64,000 bases of DNA from Sphingorhabdus sp. M41 (GTDB lineage Bacteria; Pseudomonadota; Alphaproteobacteria; Sphingomonadales; Sphingomonadaceae). The stretch spans positions 62,001 through 126,000 of the forward strand of contig NZ_CP014545.1 in the NCBI RefSeq assembly GCF_001586275.1, given 5' to 3'. The notes under the pieces are model-generated. The model made no database searches. It had not been told where the DNA came from and was given only the letters and a program-made list of their open reading frames with translations. This document shows positions 60,826 through 64,000 of this stretch, one piece after another; the first letter of the stretch is position 1; each line of letters starts with the position of its first letter. A program made the position numbers and the translations under genes.

Positions 60826-61572
60826 TCAGGCAGAGCCCATATAGCGTCCGCCATTCACACTGATTGTCTGGCCGGTGACATAGCCCGCATCATCCGACGC
60901 CAGATAGGCACAGGCCGCTGCCATTTCCTGTCCGGTACCGGGCCGTTTCATCGGCAGGGTCTGCGAATAGGCTTCGACATCGACCGGTGAGGCTCGCAAC
61001 ATTGGCGTGTCGATGAACCCCGGCGGCACCATGTTGAAGGTCACGCCGCTCGCGGCAAATTCCAGGGCAAGCGCCTTGGTCATGCCGAGCAGACCGCCCT
61101 TGGATGAAACATAATGGCCTTGAGCGAAAGAGCCCGATTGAGTCGAGGATGAGGTGATATTTATCACTCGTCCCCAGCCGGCTTCCAGCATTTCCGGCAG
61201 CACTTCGCGGGTGCAGAGATGCGGGCCTTTCAGGTTGATACGAATGACCCGGTCCCACAGTTCCTCGTCGATATCGAGATAGGGGGTGAACGGCGCAATC
61301 CCGGCATTATTCACCAATATGCTGATGGGGCCAAATGCCGCCCTGGTTTTGTCGGCCGCTGCCTTGATCTCCGCTTCCACCGAACAATCAGCCGTGACCG
61401 CCAGCGCCTTGCCGCCAGCATCGGTAATCAGTTTGACGGTTTCCTCAGCGGCATCGCCATTCAAATCCCACACGCCAACCGCAGCGCCTTCCTTGGCGAA
61501 TCGCTCCGCAATGGCGCGACCGATGCCCGATCCTGCGCCAGTGACGACCGCTGTTTTTCCGCTGAGTGGCAT
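60826..61572 (-). CDS. Short-chain dehydrogenase/reductase (FabG-like)
   Basis: The ATG at 61572 (MPLSGKTAVVTGAGSGIGRA) is the start; a frame to 61731 is non-SDR sequence. The 248-residue protein has the TGxxxGIG loop, NNAG, ITSSSTQSG with Ser, YVSSK active site and a C-terminal GYVTGQTISVNGGRYMGS typical of FabG-like SDRs. It oxidises or reduces a 3-hydroxy/keto-acyl or alcohol substrate. It is the first gene of a minus-strand set with the two TauD dioxygenases and is divergent from the CoA ligase. Confidence 0.9.
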   Translation of the reverse strand: MPLSGKTAVVTGAGSGIGRAIAERFAKEGAAVGVWDLNGDAAEETVKLITDAGGKALAVTADCSVEAEIKAAADKTRAAFGPISILVNNAGIAPFTPYLDIDEELWDRVIRINLKGPHLCTREVLPEMLEAGWGRVINITSSSTQSGSFAQGHYVSSKGGLLGMTKALALEFAASGVTFNMVPPGFIDTPMLRASPVDVEAYSQTLPMKRPGTGQEMAAACAYLASDDAGYVTGQTISVNGGRYMGSA

Positions 61573-61770
61573 GACGTGAATTCCTTCTGTGCAATTTCCT
61601 GTCCGGTCGATAGCCGTTTTCCGGACATTTTCATGGCCTAATCCCGACATCCCGGCGGGTCCAGTCCAAGGCACGGCCTCGGTCATGCTATCGCTCGGGC
61701 GATTGTCGATCGCCGGGTAGTTCCATTGCATCAGAATAGGCTATCAGGCACCCAAGGGAGAAGTGAAAAG

Positions 61771-63369
61771 GTGACGATTGTAAAGAGACGCCAGGCCGGC
61801 CGCTGGTCCATCCGTTCGGACGAGGATTTGACGCAGAAAGCCTATCGCGACGGCCTGTGGGTCAAGACCACGCTTGCCGATTCCCTTGCGAGCGCCGCCA
61901 GCGAGACGCCGGACCGGGTTCTGCTGGTCGACGGCGATATGTCCCTGACGGCTTCGCAGCTTCTGGCCAGAGCCCGGTTGCTGGCCGCAGCGATGCAGAG
62001 CCGGATGCCCCAGGGCAGCGTGATATCGTTCATGCTCCCCAACTGGCACGAGGCGGCAGTCATCTATCATGCCGCAACCATGGCGGGCATGGTCGCCAAT
62101 CCGGTCCTGCCATCGCTACGCGATCATGACCTCCGCTTCATTCTGGCCGACGCAGACACGCGGATGATTTTCATCCCGGATCAATTCCGCGGCTATGGAT
62201 ATGCCGATATGTTGCGCCGTGTCCTCCCGGACATGGAGGCGCCTCCCGAGGCCGTGCTTGTCCGCGGAGAAGCCGGCGACCTGACCAGCTTCAACAATCT
62301 GCTCGAAGAAAATGGCACGCTGCTATTGCCGGATATCTCGCCTGACGACGTACGGATGCTGATGTATACATCCGGCACCACGGGACGCCCCAAGGGTGTT
62401 CTCCACACCCACAACAGCCTGCACGCGCTGCTGATGCAGATCGGCGAGCACTGGCTGGTCGAGCCGGGCGACTCCTTTCTGGTCCCGTCACCGATAAGCC
62501 ATATTGGCGGCTCCATTTACGCGTTCGAGGCACCGCTGCTGCTTGGATCGCGGGCAGTGCTGATGGACAAATGGGACGCGAGCGCGGCAGTGCCGATCAT
62601 GCTGGCGGAGCGGATCAGCCATATGGCCGGTGCCACGCCCTTTCTCCAGCAACTGCTGGATGCAGCGCGCGCCGCCGAGACCCGGTTGCCCGATCTCAAG
62701 GTCTTCATCTGTGGCGGCGCATCGGTCCCGCCGTCGCTGATCATCGAAGCCTGCAATCATTTCGAAAAAGCCCGGGTTTCGCGAGTCTATGGTTCGACCG
62801 AAGTGCCGGTGACAACCGTCGGTTCGCTGACCGAACGCGGCATGGCCGAAGCGGCCGATACCGACGGCAGGCCGGGCATAGCGCAGGTCATTCTGGGTGA
62901 AGCCAATGAAATTCGCGCTTATGGTCCCCAGATGCTGGCCGGATATCTGCACGTTGAGGATGAGGCAGCGGCCTTCGACGAACAGGGCTTTTACCGGACC
63001 GGCGATCAGGGCGAATTTACCGCAACCGGCCATCTGGTGGTGACCGGCCGGATCAAGGATCTGATCATCCGCAATGGCGAGAATATTGCGCCGAAGGAGA
63101 TCGAGGATCTGCTGGTCAATCACCCGGATATTGCCGAAATTGCCATTGTCGGCATAGCCGATCCGCGGACCGGCGAGAAAGCCTGCGCGGTCATCGTGCC
63201 GTGCGAGGGCAAGGAGCCGACGGTGTCGGATCTGGCCAAATTTCTATCCGGCTTTGGCGTGGCAAAATTCAAATATCCCGAACGGGTGGAATTGCGCGAG
63301 GCCTTGCCAAAGAATGAAGCAGGCAAAGTGCTCAAACATCAGTTGCGCGATGAACTGTCATCCGCCTGA
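61771..63369 (+). CDS. AMP-dependent acyl-CoA ligase (cyclohexanecarboxylate/long-chain-like)
   Basis: A GTG at 61771 (VTIVKRRQAGRWSIRSDED) follows GGGAG; an ATG at 61726 lacks a ribosome site. The 532-residue ligase has MLMYTSGTTGRPKGVLHTHN (near 213), VYGSTEVPVT, FYRTGDQGEFTATGHLVVTG, GRIKDLIIRNGENIAPKEIE and the late catalytic Lys in AGKVLKHQLR. The style recalls cyclohexanecarboxylate- and medium-chain-CoA ligases. It is divergent from the SDR-TauD set and is followed 101 bases later by a third Rieske gene. Confidence 0.9.
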   Translation: MTIVKRRQAGRWSIRSDEDLTQKAYRDGLWVKTTLADSLASAASETPDRVLLVDGDMSLTASQLLARARLLAAAMQSRMPQGSVISFMLPNWHEAAVIYHAATMAGMVANPVLPSLRDHDLRFILADADTRMIFIPDQFRGYGYADMLRRVLPDMEAPPEAVLVRGEAGDLTSFNNLLEENGTLLLPDISPDDVRMLMYTSGTTGRPKGVLHTHNSLHALLMQIGEHWLVEPGDSFLVPSPISHIGGSIYAFEAPLLLGSRAVLMDKWDASAAVPIMLAERISHMAGATPFLQQLLDAARAAETRLPDLKVFICGGASVPPSLIIEACNHFEKARVSRVYGSTEVPVTTVGSLTERGMAEAADTDGRPGIAQVILGEANEIRAYGPQMLAGYLHVEDEAAAFDEQGFYRTGDQGEFTATGHLVVTGRIKDLIIRNGENIAPKEIEDLLVNHPDIAEIAIVGIADPRTGEKACAVIVPCEGKEPTVSDLAKFLSGFGVAKFKYPERVELREALPKNEAGKVLKHQLRDELSSA

Positions 63370-63470
63370 ATTCAGCATCGCCAGCGCGCTTTTCTTCCTA
63401 AGGGCTTTTTGATCGAGCCAGATAAGTTTAGCGCTAACCAAAGCAATTCAAGTCTCGAGAGGTTGTACCA

Positions 63471-64000
63471 ATGGCAGATGCAGATCCAGCAAGCTTGCAC
63501 CAGATTCCCTTCGCAGTGACCGATCCGGAACGGATTCCGTCGAAACGCTATTATGACGAGGATTTCTACAAGCTCGAGAACGAGAAGCTCTGGCCGCATG
63601 TCTGGCAGATGGCGGCCCGGCTCGAGCAGCTCGAAAATGTCGGCGATTGGGTCGAATATTCGAATCTCGGCAAGTCGGTCATCGTGGTGCGGGCGAAGGA
63701 GGGCATCAAGGCCTTTCACAACGCCTGTCGCCACCGCGGTGTTCCGGTTGCCGCGCCGGGCGGAGCGGGCAATTGCAAATCGGCCGGTTTCATCTGCCCC
63801 TTCCACGGCTGGCGCTGGAATCTCGAGGGGGAAAACACCTTCGTCTACGGCAAGCATTTCTTCAGCGAGGAACAGCTGGAGCAAGGCGATCTGGCGCTGC
63901 GCGGCTGCCGCGTGGAAACCGCGATCGGCTGCGCCTTCATCAATTTTGATGACGATGCGCCATCGCTGCGCGACAGCATCGGTCCGATGCTCGAGAAACT
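63471..64000 (+). CDS. Rieske ring-hydroxylating oxygenase alpha subunit, third, 3' truncated by window edge
   Basis: The open frame runs from ATG 63471 (MADADPASLHQIPFAVTDPE) to the end of the window. The visible 176 residues contain the full Rieske site: CRHRGVPVAAPGGAGNCKSA and FICPFHGWRWNLEG, with first Cys near residue 87 and CPFH near 111. The spacing between the Cys-His pairs is slightly longer than in the other two (a Gly/Ala-rich insert). The catalytic iron domain lies beyond the window. It reads in the direction of the ligase at 61771 and may share its operon. Confidence 0.9.
   Translation, partial: MADADPASLHQIPFAVTDPERIPSKRYYDEDFYKLENEKLWPHVWQMAARLEQLENVGDWVEYSNLGKSVIVVRAKEGIKAFHNACRHRGVPVAAPGGAGNCKSAGFICPFHGWRWNLEGENTFVYGKHFFSEEQLEQGDLALRGCRVETAIGCAFINFDDDAPSLRDSIGPMLEK

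Noticed and set aside
1-64000. CRISPR arrays, insertion sequences, prophage genes
   Set aside because: No regularly spaced repeats, transposase, integrase or phage structural genes were seen. Only small palindromic repeats were found.

Overview
The window looks like a chromosomal segment of a Sphingomonadales alphaproteobacterium. The evidence is the RNase D-lptC-lptA-lptB-rpoN block, a two-domain cold shock protein, two large TonB-dependent receptors among catabolic genes, and the dispersed palindrome (core CTTCGACAGGCTCA) whose minus-strand reading gives peptides of the 'RQAHHER' type. Genus cannot be fixed from sequence alone; Sphingorhabdus, Parasphingorhabdus or Sphingopyxis relatives are plausible.

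Region 1 (1-14764) is mostly housekeeping. It holds the end of an autotransporter, a double cold shock protein, a small membrane protein, an RNase D-like exonuclease, the LPS-transport genes lptC, lptA and lptB, rpoN (sigma-54), and a small minus-strand operon (SDR, DUF5818-like, GNAT). Alanine dehydrogenase, two tandem exported cyclophilins, tRNA-Ser(GGA) and a glutathione S-transferase follow.

Region 2 (14910-23391) is a compact catabolic regulon. It comprises an MpaB/DUF2236-type oxygenase, two acyl-CoA dehydrogenase subunits encoded tail to tail, a TetR regulator, a TonB-dependent receptor and a feruloyl-CoA-synthase-like ligase. A near-identical 16-bp inverted repeat (TTATCAG-N2-CTGATAA) lies in each of its three promoter gaps, with a degenerate fourth copy next to one of them. 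I read these as TetR operators, which ties uptake, CoA activation, dehydrogenation and oxygenation into one switch.

Region 3 (23751-64000, running off the end) is about 40 kb of catabolic genes with no recognisable transcription factor. It contains a lipoprotein hydrolase with a PKD domain, a P450, a free-standing lipoyl domain, a Gfo/Idh/MocA oxidoreductase, three MFS carriers, a carboxymuconolactone-decarboxylase-like protein and a second TonB receptor. It also has six or more dehydrogenases, three Rieske oxygenase alpha subunits with no beta subunit, ferredoxin or reductase, two TauD-type dioxygenases, two CoA ligases, three acyl-CoA dehydrogenases (two forming an apparent heteromer), two CoA-transferases, a CitE-like lyase and a crotonase. 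The layout suggests breakdown of one or more large cyclic or side-chain-bearing natural products: import, ring or side-chain oxygenation, CoA activation, beta-oxidation, then retro-aldol cleavage. The substrate is not deducible from the sequence.

The most promising leads are the TetR operator set; the MpaB-like protein lacking one expected His; the Rieske alpha subunit with an extra N-terminal segment of about 150 residues; the SDR whose catalytic Tyr is Phe; the free-standing lipoyl protein; and the ACAD/CitE/CoA-transferase/crotonase operon.
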